Shown: positions 39,018 through 48,423, counted from the stretch's first letter. The stretch: DNA of 64,000 nt from Cupriavidus necator N-1 (GCF_000219215.1 NC_015726.1:3410001-3474000); one strand, 5' to 3'. Translations and numbers: made by a program. The notes: generated from the letters alone by a model not told the origin.

Positions 39018-39421
39018 TCCGATTCTCCCAAGTTCAAAGGTACTGCTGTCGTTAGCGGGGAGTAGTTCTGCTCCCCAGGCAGATAGAAGCCCACCAGCGT
39101 CTTGTTGCGAACGACCAGGTAGGCCTCGTGAACATGGCGGCCCTCGATTGTGAGAATGGTGCCGACGGGGCGGTAGACATCGCCTTGCGGGAGGCGCCCG
39201 ACCTGCGACCAGGTCGACTTGGCAGCGAGGTCTCGGGAATAGCCGGTGTCGAGCTTGACCTGTGCCGGCGCCAGAAGCTGAACGCGCTTGGCCGTGGCGG
39301 CTGGCTGCATGAGCTCCACCGTTGCCGGGGTGGTCGCGATCATTGGGGCGCAGGCGGAGAGTGCCAGGCTAAAGCCTGTGGCGAGCCACAGGCGGCGGGC
39401 GCCGAAAGAGAAGGAGGTCAT
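39014..39421 (-). CDS. Lipoprotein of unknown function, coupled to the DUF2846 gene
   Basis: 135-residue lipoprotein starting at ATG 39421 with AAGGAGGT ahead of it. Signal ends in LALSACAPM; the mature part includes VQLLAPAQVKLDTGYSRDL and a C-terminal EQNYSPLTTAVPLNLGESE. No family is recognised. The 4-base overlap with the DUF2846 gene suggests the two products work together in the envelope. Confidence 0.72.
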   Translation of the reverse strand: MTSFSFGARRLWLATGFSLALSACAPMIATTPATVELMQPAATAKRVQLLAPAQVKLDTGYSRDLAAKSTWSQVGRLPQGDVYRPVGTILTIEGRHVHEAYLVVRNKTLVGFYLPGEQNYSPLTTAVPLNLGESE

Positions 39422-39583
39422 GGCTGGATACCCTAGGGTGTATGGCTCGCAGCCTGTGTGGCTGCGCCCCACAGCAATTGCGCCAGTCGGCACGATGCGG
39501 CGCCATTGGCACTTTCCCTTGGCGCCGGCCGGGTTGTCTTCTGAGGCTAATTACGACACTGGGGCGGACATGCTTAATACAAG

Positions 39584-39611
39584 GCGGCACCCTACAGGAG
39601 GAGGGTGCCGC
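39584..39611 (-). terminator. Hairpin downstream of the TctC-type gene
   Basis: Ten-base arms GCGGCACCCT (39584-39593) and AGGGTGCCGC (39602-39611) with an 8-nt loop; on the minus strand CTTGTATT follows. Confidence 0.6.
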
Positions 39612-39684
39612 GGGAATTCTCCAGCAAGCTAACACAAATAGAAATCGTCTCCAGCCGAGTCTGGCTGCGGCTACGGAATTCCGC

Positions 39685-40689
39685 TCAATCCCCCTTGAAA
39701 CCCGACGCCTTGATCACCGGGGTCCACCGTGCCGAGAGCGCGCTCGCATACCTGGCAACCTCATCAGAAGTGCCGCCCGGCAAGATGTCATAGCCAGCGC
39801 GCGCCAGCTTCTCGCGCACATCCGGCATGGCCAGCACCTTGCGCACGGCCTGATACCACTGCGTTGTCACGTCGGGCGGCGTGTTGGCGCGGACGTAAAG
39901 CAGATAGCGCGACGACGTCACCAGGTTGGGAAAGCCAGACTCCGCAAAGGTAGGCACATCCGGCAAGGCATCGGCGCGCTTTTCCCCTGCCACGGCCAGC
40001 ACGCGAAGCTTGCCGCCGCGATGCAGCTCGGTGAAGGTCGTAATGGCGTCCATGCCCGCCGCGACCTGGTTACCCATTATTTCCGTCACCATCGCCGCGC
40101 CACCGCGATACGGCACCAGCGTACTGCCGGTGCGGGACTGGCTGACGAACTCCACGGCAAGGAAATGCAGCAGCGAGCCAACCGTGCTGATGCCGATCGA
40201 ATAGTCAGCCGGCTTGGCCCTGGCGGCCTTGACGAAGTCGGCCAGTGTCTTGATGGGTGAGCTGGCGCTGACCGCGATACCGAACTGGACGCCCGTCACA
40301 TCGGTGATCGCCGTGAAATCGGTGGCGGGGTTGAAGCGCATATTGCTGTAGATCAGCGGCCCGATGAACATTGGATCGACGGGGGCCAGCAGCACGGTGG
40401 TGCCGTCGGCCGGCGCGTTCTTCAGGAATTCGGCCGCCACGCGCGTCCCGGCACCGGGCCGGTTGTCGACGATGACGGTGCGGCCCATTGTGTCTTTCAG
40501 CTTCTCGGACAGCAGGCGGCCCATGTAATCGGCCGGCCCTCCCGGCGGGAACGGCACGATGATGCGCGATACGGTCTGCCCCCATGCGGTCCTGGAGAGC
40601 AGGCCACCGGTACACAGGGCGGCGGCGGTGCCGGCCAGCATGGCGCGGCGCGACAGCCGTGGGGAGTAAGCAGGTTTGCGTTCGTTCAT
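39685..40689 (-). CDS. Bug/TctC-type solute-binding protein
   Basis: 334-residue periplasmic binding protein. The signal SRRAMLAGTAAALCTGG looks like a Tat signal with its twin arginine. Family motifs: RIIVPFPPGGPADYMGRLL, IVDNRPGAGTRVAAE, YRGGAAMVTEIMGNQ and LPDVPTFAESGFP. It lies 15 bp downstream of an amidase gene, with which it is probably co-transcribed, suggesting uptake of a carboxylate produced by or related to the amidase. Confidence 0.9.
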   Translation of the reverse strand: MNERKPAYSPRLSRRAMLAGTAAALCTGGLLSRTAWGQTVSRIIVPFPPGGPADYMGRLLSEKLKDTMGRTVIVDNRPGAGTRVAAEFLKNAPADGTTVLLAPVDPMFIGPLIYSNMRFNPATDFTAITDVTGVQFGIAVSASSPIKTLADFVKAARAKPADYSIGISTVGSLLHFLAVEFVSQSRTGSTLVPYRGGAAMVTEIMGNQVAAGMDAITTFTELHRGGKLRVLAVAGEKRADALPDVPTFAESGFPNLVTSSRYLLYVRANTPPDVTTQWYQAVRKVLAMPDVREKLARAGYDILPGGTSDEVARYASALSARWTPVIKASGFKGD

Positions 40690-40704
40690 GGGAAGCTCCT
40701 GGGA

Positions 40705-42126
40705 CTAGATGCCGGTTTGCACGTCGGTGAAAGGGGTAAAACGCGTCGCGTCTTCAATGGCCTGGCCGGCGCGCAGCAACAGGTCTTCCCGGAAGCGCCA
40801 TGCCATCAGCTGCACGCCGACCGGCACGCCGCCGGCCATGCCCGTCGGCACGGACAGCCCCGGCATGCCGAGCATCGCCGTTGCCAGCATGGGGCTCTGT
40901 GCGTCCAGCAAGGCCCGGTTCTCTTCTGGCGTGCGGATATCCGCGTCTTGCACGCTCGGGCGCTGCCACGACACCGGCATCAGCACCAGCGGATAGGTTT
41001 GCATGAACAGCGACCAGCTTCGTGCGATCGCCTGGCGCCGCGCCAGGGCATCCAGAAAGCCATCGCGATCGGTTTCCTGCATCCCGTCCAGCATGTTGCG
41101 CTGGCTTTGCCGCATGGCCTCGTCGCCATGCTGGTCAACGCCTGCGATGATGTTGCGGCGGCTGTCATCGACCGTCAGCGTGCGCCAGAGCGCTGCCGCT
41201 TCCATGAAATCAGGCAGGCTGGCTTCCTCGACGGCGTAGCCCGCTTGCTGCAGCCATTGCGCGGCACTGTCCAGCGCTGCGCTGACCGCGGGATCGACGG
41301 GAATGCCCGGACAACGCCGGAACAGCGCGACGCGTATCGGTCCCGGCGGCAACGGCAGTTCCAGCGGCACCGGCACCCATGCCGGGTCGCGCCCGTCATA
41401 ACGGGCCATGGCGTGGTAGCCGAGCCGCAGGTCGGCAATGCTGCGCGCAAGCGGCCCCTGCACGGACATGAGTTGTGGCGTGATGCTGCGCTCGGCAGTG
41501 GCCGACGGGTTGTACGCGGGCACCCGCCCCGTCGTCGGCCGCAAGCCGACGACACCGCAGGCATAGGCCGGATAGCGAATGGAGCCGCCGATATCATTGC
41601 CATGCGCCAGCGCTCCCATGCCGGAAGCGACCGCGGACGCGGCACCGCCGCTGGACCCACCGGGCGTGATATCCGCATCCCACGGGTTCAGCGTGCGCCC
41701 ATGCAGGCCGTTGTCGGTAAACCAGCGCGAGGAATAGGTAGCCGTATTGCTGCGTCCGACGATGATGGCCCCGGCACTGCGCAGGTTTGCGACCACGGGG
41801 GCATCCTCACGCGCGATGTTGTGCTTCAGCGGGATCACGCCGTTGGTGGTGGCATGGCCCGCCTGGTCGACATTGATCTTGATCGTGACCGGCACGCCAT
41901 GGAGCGGCCCCAGTTCTGCGCCCTCGGCGACCTGGCGGTCTGCAACATCCGCGCTGGCCAGCGCCTCTTCTGCCAGCACCTCCGGCAACGCATTCAGACG
42001 AGGGTTAAGGGCGTCGATGCGGGCCAGCACGCTGGCCGTGACCTCGCGGCAGGAAATCTCGCGCCGCCGCACGGCATCGGCAATATCGACGGCGCTCCAG
42101 CGCCAAAGCAAATCAGCAGGTTTCAC
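40705..42126 (-). CDS. Amidase signature family hydrolase
   Basis: 473-residue Ser-cisSer-Lys amidase: catalytic lysine in VPVTIKINVDQAG, and the glycine/serine signature GGSSGGAASAVASGMGALAHGNDIGGSIRYPA with the nucleophilic serine. Cytoplasmic, no signal. It is between a GntR-type regulator and a Bug binding protein gene; together they look like an amide catabolism unit. The substrate is not identifiable. Confidence 0.92.
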   Translation of the reverse strand: MKPADLLWRWSAVDIADAVRRREISCREVTASVLARIDALNPRLNALPEVLAEEALASADVADRQVAEGAELGPLHGVPVTIKINVDQAGHATTNGVIPLKHNIAREDAPVVANLRSAGAIIVGRSNTATYSSRWFTDNGLHGRTLNPWDADITPGGSSGGAASAVASGMGALAHGNDIGGSIRYPAYACGVVGLRPTTGRVPAYNPSATAERSITPQLMSVQGPLARSIADLRLGYHAMARYDGRDPAWVPVPLELPLPPGPIRVALFRRCPGIPVDPAVSAALDSAAQWLQQAGYAVEEASLPDFMEAAALWRTLTVDDSRRNIIAGVDQHGDEAMRQSQRNMLDGMQETDRDGFLDALARRQAIARSWSLFMQTYPLVLMPVSWQRPSVQDADIRTPEENRALLDAQSPMLATAMLGMPGLSVPTGMAGGVPVGVQLMAWRFREDLLLRAGQAIEDATRFTPFTDVQTGI

Positions 42127-42231
42127 GTCAAGGCTCCCAGGATTCAGGCAATAGGAATCCCACCCGCCGTGTCGGATGCGACGATGGCGGTTGGGTGTGC
42201 AGAAAAGGGGGGACGCTAGCGCGTCAGGGGA

Positions 42232-43008
42232 TCAGTCGCCCGGGCTCATCAGCAAGCTCCCGCGGTCCACCCGGGATTCGGCCTCCAGGGCCAGGGATTC
42301 GGCATGCTCCATGTGCTCCTGCATCAGGGCACGCGCACGCTCCGGGTCGCGCGACCGGAAGGCTTCGATCAGCGCGTTGTGGCTGTGGAAGATCTCTTCA
42401 TCAAAGTCGTCGAAATCATCCTGCGCATTCCGTACCACGATGACGCGGCGGATGATGTCGTTGAGCAGGCGGCAGAACAACGCCAGCATCGGGCTGCTGC
42501 AGGCGTCGGCCAGGCGGTCGTGGAACAGCAGGTCGGCTTCGCGCCGCTCGTTCCAGTCCGTGCTGCCGCCATGTTCCGGGTGGCTCAGCCCGACCAGGGC
42601 TTCCAGATCGGCGATATCGGCATCGGTCAAGCGCAAGGCGGCGTTGGCTGCCAGCTCCGGCTCAACCGCGCGGCGCAGGGCGTACAGCGTGACGATGTCG
42701 ACCGACTGGAAGTACAGGAAGTTGGACACTGCCTCCAGGCATCGCTCATAAGGCGGCTGCGTCAGAGTGGCACCGCCGTTCGGCCCCGTGCTGACCTTGA
42801 CCAGCCCCTGCGCCTGCAGCGAGGCAAGCGCCTCACGCACCGTCCCGCGTGCGACGCCCATCTGTTCGATCAACGCTGCTTCCTGCGGCAGCTTGTCTCC
42901 GACATTCTGGTGCGTCTGCACGATCCAGCGCTTGATATCGTTGACTACCTGGTCCGAACGCTTCACGCGTCTGCTGCCCTCTATCTGAGGAGTGGGCTTG
43001 GAGTCCAT
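42232..43008 (-). CDS. FadR-type GntR-family regulator with FCD domain
   Basis: 258-residue regulator. N-terminal winged HTH (VVNDIKRWIVQTHQNVGDKLPQEAALIEQMGVARGTVREALASLQAQGLV) and a C-terminal all-helical FCD ligand-binding domain (LRRAVEPELAANAALRLTDADI; HDRLADACSSPML; HNALIEAFRSRD). ATG at 43008. It lies 105 bp upstream of the amidase gene on the same strand and likely represses that operon and itself. Confidence 0.92.
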   Translation of the reverse strand: MDSKPTPQIEGSRRVKRSDQVVNDIKRWIVQTHQNVGDKLPQEAALIEQMGVARGTVREALASLQAQGLVKVSTGPNGGATLTQPPYERCLEAVSNFLYFQSVDIVTLYALRRAVEPELAANAALRLTDADIADLEALVGLSHPEHGGSTDWNERREADLLFHDRLADACSSPMLALFCRLLNDIIRRVIVVRNAQDDFDDFDEEIFHSHNALIEAFRSRDPERARALMQEHMEHAESLALEAESRVDRGSLLMSPGD

Positions 43009-43025
43009 CGCTTCGTATTTATGAT

Positions 43026-43042
43026 CATAATTACTATGATTA
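43026..43042. promoter_or_regulatory. AT-rich imperfect palindrome, candidate GntR operator
   Basis: ATAATTACTATGATTAT lies 18 bp upstream of the GntR-family gene's ATG in otherwise GC-rich DNA; the placement suits an autoregulatory operator overlapping the promoter. Confidence 0.45.
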
Positions 43043-43270
43043 TGGTGAAGGACTGGGCTTTTCCTATGCGGGTATTCCCGGCGGCGGGGCGAAAAGCTGA
43101 TCAGGTCGCAGCATGTCGGGGGACATGGAGGTGTCGGACCTGCCGACATTCGCACTATCCGGGCGCACACCGGCGAACGAAATCCGTCGATTCGGCCCAT
43201 GGGCCTGGAGAGGCGCTTTGCAGTGGCCTATACCTGAGGCAAGCCAACCATCTTGATCACGAGGTATCCC

Positions 43271-43594
43271 ATGCACCACGCCCTCCCGCCCAACGACGAC
43301 CCCAACGCCATGGCCTACTGGCGCGCGCGCCGCATGGTGCGTGCCCTGCGCGGCTGGTACATCCACCTGCTGGTCTACGCTGTCGTCAATGGCTGGCTGT
43401 GGTTCCGCTTTTTCTACTTTCCCTCGCCGCGGTGGTCGCACTATGCCAGCACCGGCTGGCCGTGGCCGCTGACCACCACCCTGGCCTGGGGCCTGGCGCT
43501 GGCGGTGCATGGGTTGCTGGTCTGGACGCGGCTGTCGCGCCGCGGACGTGACTGGGAACAGCGCAAGATCCAGGAATTCATGGATCGCCAGTGA
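43271..43594 (+). CDS. Stand-alone 2TM-domain membrane protein
   Basis: 107-residue protein with two membrane helices (WYIHLLVYAVVNGWLWFRFF and TLAWGLALAVHGLLVW) ending in the motif DWEQRKIQEFM. The same architecture forms the N-terminal sensor part of the adjacent histidine kinase (RALRFFYMHAMVY, GIGLAIHGVMTW, QWEERKIAQYM), so it is a paralogue of that domain. ATG at 43271 follows GAGGTATCCC. It may modulate the kinase; this is inference. Confidence 0.85.
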   Translation: MHHALPPNDDPNAMAYWRARRMVRALRGWYIHLLVYAVVNGWLWFRFFYFPSPRWSHYASTGWPWPLTTTLAWGLALAVHGLLVWTRLSRRGRDWEQRKIQEFMDRQ

Positions 43595-43601
43595 ATCCCT
43601 C

Positions 43602-43629
43602 AGCCGGCGGCGCAGTGGCGCCGCTGGCT
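43602..43629. terminator. Hairpin between the 2TM protein gene and the response regulator gene
   Basis: 12-base arms AGCCGGCGGCGC (43602-43613) and GCGCCGCTGGCT (43618-43629) with one G-T pair, between convergent genes. Confidence 0.6.
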
Positions 43630-43632
43630 GCC

Positions 43633-44394
43633 TTACATCTGCCGGAAACGATGCATGTAGGCGCGCGATACCGGCAGTTCGGCTTCGCTGTCGCGCATCC
43701 GGACAAAAAGCCGTCCCGACTCATCGCGGCGCGTGCCGGCCACGTATTCCATGTTGACGATGGACGAGCGGTGGATCTGCCAGAACACCTCGGGATCGAG
43801 GCCGGCAATCAACTCCGCCAGCGGTGTGCGGATCAGGTGTTCGCCATCGCGGGTATGCACGACCACGTACTTGTCGTCGCTCTGGAAGTACATCACCTCC
43901 TGGATCGGCACGTGGCTGGTGGTATTGCCACGGCTGGCGCGTACCCAGCGCAACTGGCCACCGGTTTCCGCGCGCGGCTGGGCGCGCGTGAGCTGGTTCA
44001 GTAGCTGTGCCAGTTCCGGCAAAGGCGCCGCTTCCTGCAACGCCTTGCGCAGCCGCTCGATGGTGCGGCCGAGCCGTTCCTCGCTGACCGGCTTGACCAG
44101 GTAATCGACTGCCGCGCGCTCGAACGCATCGAGCGCGAATTCGTCATAGGCCGTGACGAACACCAGCCGCGTATCGGTTTCAATCCCTTGCGCCACCTCC
44201 AGGCCGGACAAGCCGGGCATCTTGATGTCGAGGAAGGCTACGCTCGGCGACAACCGTGCGATGGCGTCGGCAGCTTCGATGCCGTTGGTCGCCTCGGCAA
44301 CGATCTGCAGTTCCGGCCAAAGGCGTTCCAGCTTGCCGCGCAGATATGCGCGCAGGTGCCCTTCATCGTCGGCAATCAGGGCAGTGGGCGTCAT
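43633..44394 (-). CDS. LytTR-family response regulator
   Basis: 253-residue response regulator: receiver domain with ADDEGHLRAYL, the phosphoacceptor Asp56 in VAFLDIKMPG and the switch lysine in YLVKPVS, then a LytTR DNA-binding domain (VPIQEVMYFQSDDKYVVVHTRDG; FWQIHRSSIVNMEYV). It follows the kinase gene by 14 bp. Targets of LytTR proteins are usually near promoters with paired direct repeats; none is obvious here. Confidence 0.93.
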   Translation of the reverse strand: MTPTALIADDEGHLRAYLRGKLERLWPELQIVAEATNGIEAADAIARLSPSVAFLDIKMPGLSGLEVAQGIETDTRLVFVTAYDEFALDAFERAAVDYLVKPVSEERLGRTIERLRKALQEAAPLPELAQLLNQLTRAQPRAETGGQLRWVRASRGNTTSHVPIQEVMYFQSDDKYVVVHTRDGEHLIRTPLAELIAGLDPEVFWQIHRSSIVNMEYVAGTRRDESGRLFVRMRDSEAELPVSRAYMHRFRQM

Positions 44395-44408
44395 AGGGCG
44401 TCTCCGTT

Positions 44409-45323
44409 TCAGAATGCACGCGGCAGCGGGATTTCAATCAGCACGGCGGTGCCGGGCGAGCGTTCTTCAATGCGTACGTGGGCGTCACCGTCATACAGCA
44501 CAGCCAGCCGTTCACGCAGGTTCGAAAGCCCGACGCCGGCGCCGGCCGAGGGGCGAAAGCCCATGCCATCGTCCTCGATGGTTGCGAGCATGCGCGGGCC
44601 GCGCCGCTCAAGCCGGACCAGCAGCCGCCCGCCTTCGATCTTGGGCTCCAGCCCATGCTTGATCGCATTCTCGACCACGGGCTGCAGCAGCATCGGCGCC
44701 AGCGGCATCGATTCGAGTTCGGGTTCGACATCGACCGAGTAGTGCAGCCGGTCCCCCATGCGGATGCGGATCAGCGCCAGATAGTCTCGCAGCAGCTTCG
44801 CCTCCTGCGCCACCGTGCCTTGCGTGGCGCGGCTGGCTGCAAGCGATGCACGCAGGTAGGCGATGAAATGCTCCAGCATGAGCGTGGCCTTCTGCGGCGC
44901 TGGCTCGATCAGGCTGACCACGTTGGCCAGCGTGTTGAACAGGAAGTGCGGTTCGATCTGGGCCTGCAGCAGGCGCATGCGGGCTTCGACCAGCTGCTTC
45001 TCCGTCGACAGCGTGCGCACCTGTTCCTGCGCCATGTATTGCGCGATCTTACGTTCTTCCCACTGCCGCCCGAGCAGGCCGACGCGCCCCCAGGTCATCA
45101 CGCCGTGAATCGCCAGGCCGATGCCCCAGCCCATGAGCGGCCCACCGGACCACGGCCGATGCGGCGATCCCACCAGATGGAAGCCGATCAGCAATGCATT
45201 GACCGCCACGTAGACCATGGCGTGCATATAGAAGAAGCGCAGCGCGCGCACGCGGCGGCGGGCGTCTTCGTAGGCGCGCTGCTCTGGGGCGGATCGCCAG
45301 ATGCGGGAGTCTGGGGAGTGCAC
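44409..45323 (-). CDS. LytS/YehU-type sensor histidine kinase with 2TM sensor
   Basis: 304-residue membrane kinase. Two N-terminal helices (residues 28-50 and 62-80), the WEERKIAQYM linker, then a His_kinase domain with the phosphoacceptor in QIEPHFLFNTLANVVSL (His126) and an ATPase domain with VVENAIKHGLEP, EDDGMGF and GVGLSNLRERL. Cognate to the LytTR regulator directly downstream. The signal is unknown. Confidence 0.92.
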   Translation of the reverse strand: MHSPDSRIWRSAPEQRAYEDARRRVRALRFFYMHAMVYVAVNALLIGFHLVGSPHRPWSGGPLMGWGIGLAIHGVMTWGRVGLLGRQWEERKIAQYMAQEQVRTLSTEKQLVEARMRLLQAQIEPHFLFNTLANVVSLIEPAPQKATLMLEHFIAYLRASLAASRATQGTVAQEAKLLRDYLALIRIRMGDRLHYSVDVEPELESMPLAPMLLQPVVENAIKHGLEPKIEGGRLLVRLERRGPRMLATIEDDGMGFRPSAGAGVGLSNLRERLAVLYDGDAHVRIEERSPGTAVLIEIPLPRAF

Positions 45324-45640
45324 GGGCGGGTGGCTGGGGGCGGAGATAGCGGGAGGTTACCACTGCGATCCGGGCTCTGACATGGGGGTGGCGGGAATCG
45401 ACGGATCGGCGGCGCGGATCGCCGGAAAGCAGGCGCAGACCGCTTGGCAGCCCCCCGGAGCCGCCGGCTCGCCAGTGTCGCCAACCAGCAAATCACCAAA
45501 ACTACCGAAATAGCCACCGTTACCGTTTTGTGCCTACAATTGCCCCATAACAAACCTGCCTGACCGCCGTCGCACCGGGTCCGCGGCACCAACCGTGGTC
45601 AGCGCAGCTCCTGAACGGGCAATAAGAAGAGCAACAACGC
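45324..45640. other. Divergent intergenic region of 317 bp
   Basis: No plausible gene. It must hold the promoters of the histidine kinase and NERD-helicase genes; CGTTTTGTGCCTACAATTG (about 45524-45542) contains a possible -10 (TACAAT) for the rightward gene. Confidence 0.4.
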
Positions 45641-47473
45641 ATGGCCACGCTGATTCCCGCGCTGGGTTCGGTCACTTCGCGCATGACCAGTGGAGAGAGA
45701 CGCTTCGCCGAGCGTCTGGAGACAAAGCTGGAGGACGACTACCTGTGCTGGTATGACGTCGCCATCGGAGAGAAGACCAGGCATCCGGATTTCATCGTCT
45801 TCCATCCCAGCCGGGGTCTGCTGGTGCTGGAGGTCAAGGACTGGCGGCTGGATACCATCCGGGAGATCGACCAGCGCGATGTCACGCTGCTGACGGATCG
45901 CGGGCAGGTGCGGGAGATGACCCCCCTTGAGCAAGCCCGGCAGTACATGTTCTATGTCACCAACCTGCTGCAGCGTGATCCGCAACTGGTCTGGCCCAGC
46001 GGCTCACTGAAAGGCAAACCCTTCTTTCCCTACGGCTGCGGCGTCGTCCTGTCCAACATCACGCGTGCCCAGTTCGACAAGACCAACCTCGGTGACGTCC
46101 TGCCGCCGCACCTGGTGATCTGCCAGGACGAGATGTACGAGACGGTCGACGCAGAACACTTCCAGCAGCGCCTGTGGGAGATGTTCCCGGTCAAGTTCAC
46201 CTTCAAGCTTTCCCTGCCGCAGATCGAGCGGATCCGCTGGCACCTGTTCCCGCAGATCCGCATGCCGGAGCAACGCGCGCTCTTTCCGGAGGATGCCGCT
46301 GAGCCGCTGGATATGCCTGACATCCTTCGCGTCATGGATCTCCAGCAGGAGCAGCTGGCACGCAGTCTCGGCGAAGGCCACCGGGTCATTCATGGCGTCG
46401 CCGGCTCTGGCAAGACGATGATCCTCGGCTACCGGGCTGAGCATCTGGCAAAGATCGTCACACGGCCAGTTCTCGTGCTTTGCTACAACAAGACCCTCGC
46501 GGCCAAGCTGGCGGCGACGATGATCGAGAAAGACATCGAAGAGAAGGTCCACGTCTATAACTTCCACGCGTGGTGCTCGCGGCAACTAGAGACTTACAAC
46601 ATTGACCGGCCGAAGGGGCGCCCCAGCGATGCGCTGTTTGAGGAAATGGTGAATCGGGTCATCCAGGGCGTGGACCGGAAAGCGATCCCGGCCGGCCAGT
46701 ACGACGCTGTGCTGATCGATGAGGGGCATGACTTCCGGCCGGAGTGGTTCAAGCTGGTCGTGCAGATGGTGAATCCCGAGAGCAATTCGCTGCTGGTGCT
46801 CTACGATGACGCGCAGTCCATTTATGGCGGCGCCAGGAAGCGCGGGATGACCTTTGCCAGTGTGGGTATCCAGGCCCGGGGCCGTACGACCATCCTCAAG
46901 CTGAACTACCGCAATACGCAGGAGATATTGGCCGTTGCGCGTAGTTTTGCGGATGAGTTGCTGCGGCCGACTGAGGCAGCCGAAGACGAAGCGCCTACCG
47001 TGCAACCTGTCGGTGCCGGGCGCCGCGGCAACAAACCGCTGCTGATCGAATTGCCAAACGTAGAGGCGGAAGCTGAGCGCATTGCGCAGATCCTGACCGA
47101 CGAGAACCGGGCAGGCACGCCCTGGTCAGAGATGGCAGTGCTCTATCGCCATTGGGATACGGTCGGGCACGTCACTAGTGCGCTGACCCGGAAGGGTATT
47201 CCATTCGAATGCCCCCAAGTCACCAAGCGATTTACGCCCGGCGCGGACAGCGTCAAGGTGATCACCATGCATAGCAGCAAGGGGCTTGAGTTTCCGCTGG
47301 TGTGCATTCCGGCCACGGGGATGCCGCATAAGCATGATGAGGCGGATGAAGACGAAGCGCGGCTGATGTATGTGGCAATGACGCGGGCTACGCGGCAGTT
47401 GGTGATGACGTTTGGGGATGGGTCGCGGTTTGTTGGGAAGCTGCGGGACGCGGTTGGGCGCCTGCAGCAGTAG
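45641..47473 (+). CDS. NERD nuclease-domain and UvrD-type helicase fusion protein
   Basis: 610-residue protein. N-terminal NERD domain (residues about 15-130: SGERRFAERL, then DFIVFHPSRGLLVLEVKDW with the PD-(D/E)xK-type acidic and lysine residues) fused to a superfamily 1 helicase: Walker A HGVAGSGKTMILG, LCYNKTL, Walker B LIDEGHDF, QSIYGG, KLNYRNT, TMHSSKGLEFP and YVAMTRATRQLVM. Such fusions are often found in defence neighbourhoods, so an antiphage or DNA-repair role is plausible but unproven. It stands just outside the island. Confidence 0.88.
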   Translation: MATLIPALGSVTSRMTSGERRFAERLETKLEDDYLCWYDVAIGEKTRHPDFIVFHPSRGLLVLEVKDWRLDTIREIDQRDVTLLTDRGQVREMTPLEQARQYMFYVTNLLQRDPQLVWPSGSLKGKPFFPYGCGVVLSNITRAQFDKTNLGDVLPPHLVICQDEMYETVDAEHFQQRLWEMFPVKFTFKLSLPQIERIRWHLFPQIRMPEQRALFPEDAAEPLDMPDILRVMDLQQEQLARSLGEGHRVIHGVAGSGKTMILGYRAEHLAKIVTRPVLVLCYNKTLAAKLAATMIEKDIEEKVHVYNFHAWCSRQLETYNIDRPKGRPSDALFEEMVNRVIQGVDRKAIPAGQYDAVLIDEGHDFRPEWFKLVVQMVNPESNSLLVLYDDAQSIYGGARKRGMTFASVGIQARGRTTILKLNYRNTQEILAVARSFADELLRPTEAAEDEAPTVQPVGAGRRGNKPLLIELPNVEAEAERIAQILTDENRAGTPWSEMAVLYRHWDTVGHVTSALTRKGIPFECPQVTKRFTPGADSVKVITMHSSKGLEFPLVCIPATGMPHKHDEADEDEARLMYVAMTRATRQLVMTFGDGSRFVGKLRDAVGRLQQ

Positions 47474-47614
47474 CTTGTTGGCCCACTGGAATTCCGTGCA
47501 GCGAGCGGCAAGGAACTTGGCGTTTCGGGGCGGCCTAGCTGGGCGCTCACCTCCGTCCAATGGCGTTGCATTCGAGATGGTATCTCGCCGTCTATGCGAT
47601 CCTAGAGGTGTCTT

Positions 47615-48010
47615 CTACCAGATCGTCTTCACGTGCGAGTACGCGCGGATTTTCTCGTCGCGGGTAACAAGCGGCACGGCCAGCTTGCGCGCCGTAGCAA
47701 CGATCATGCGATCCGCGGGATCCTTGTGAAAGTCCCCCGGCAGGTGGACCGATTTGGTTGCAATCTCGGTATCGACGGGGACAAAGCTGATCGCATCGAT
47801 GTCAGCGATCGTCGCCAGCCAAGTGTCGACGTCCATGGCCAGTACCAGGCGCTCGCGCTCGACCAGCATGGCGACTTCCCACGCGGAGATGGCCGACACG
47901 ATAATCTGGCCATCCTGTAGCTCGCGATCAATCGCCGCCCGCGCGGGGTCGCTCAGTTCGTCGCTCCCAGTTGCCCACCAGACCAAGGCATGGGTATCCA
48001 GCACGATCAC
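47615..48010 (-). CDS. PIN-domain toxin (VapC type)
   Basis: 131-residue PIN-domain RNase: MIVLDTHALVWWATG with the first acidic residue, ISAWEVAML with the conserved Glu, and DPADRMIVATARKLAVPLVTRDEKI with the last acidic pair. The GTG at 48010 overlaps the antitoxin stop as GTGA and is preceded by GGGAGGCC. This 4-base overlap is standard for toxin-antitoxin pairs. Confidence 0.9.
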   Translation of the reverse strand: MIVLDTHALVWWATGSDELSDPARAAIDRELQDGQIIVSAISAWEVAMLVERERLVLAMDVDTWLATIADIDAISFVPVDTEIATKSVHLPGDFHKDPADRMIVATARKLAVPLVTRDEKIRAYSHVKTIW

Positions 48011-48240
48011 TGCCCGGCCTCCCACTCAACGTCCACTGGCTCCGTTGGTGCATCGTAGCGCAGCACGGTGCCGCGCAACACCTGAAGGGGGTCACGCTCC
48101 AGCCCGCGATAGGGACGCACTTCGAGTGTGGGCTTGCCGTGGTCCGTGACAATGACCGGATCGCCCGAGGCTTCGATCTGGCGGAAATACTCGAGCGCGC
48201 GCGCCTTGAACTCGGTCTTGGAAATCTGGTTGCCGGGCAT
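48007..48240 (-). CDS. Phd/YefM-type antitoxin
   Basis: 77-residue antitoxin: QISKTEFKARALEYFRQIEASGDPVIVTDHGKPTLEVRPY is the Phd/YefM DNA-binding and dimerisation fold, with the toxin-binding tail after it. ATG at 48240 is preceded by GGGAGGCAATCC. It probably represses its own operon with the PIN toxin. It sits about 220 bp outside the island boundary. Confidence 0.9.
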   Translation of the reverse strand: MPGNQISKTEFKARALEYFRQIEASGDPVIVTDHGKPTLEVRPYRGLERDPLQVLRGTVLRYDAPTEPVDVEWEAGQ

Positions 48241-48423
48241 GGATTGCCTCCCAGTCATTGCTACCAGTCAGGAATTTACGCCAAAATGACTATGCAAACA
48301 AGTCATTTCTCGACGCCGGGCAAACTGTGGTGGCAGACCGCCCTGCTCCGCATCGCTTTCTTCCAACGTCAGAAATAGGGGAAGTGAAATGCTCAGTCGT
48401 TCGTGCAAGATCACGCCAAAAGC

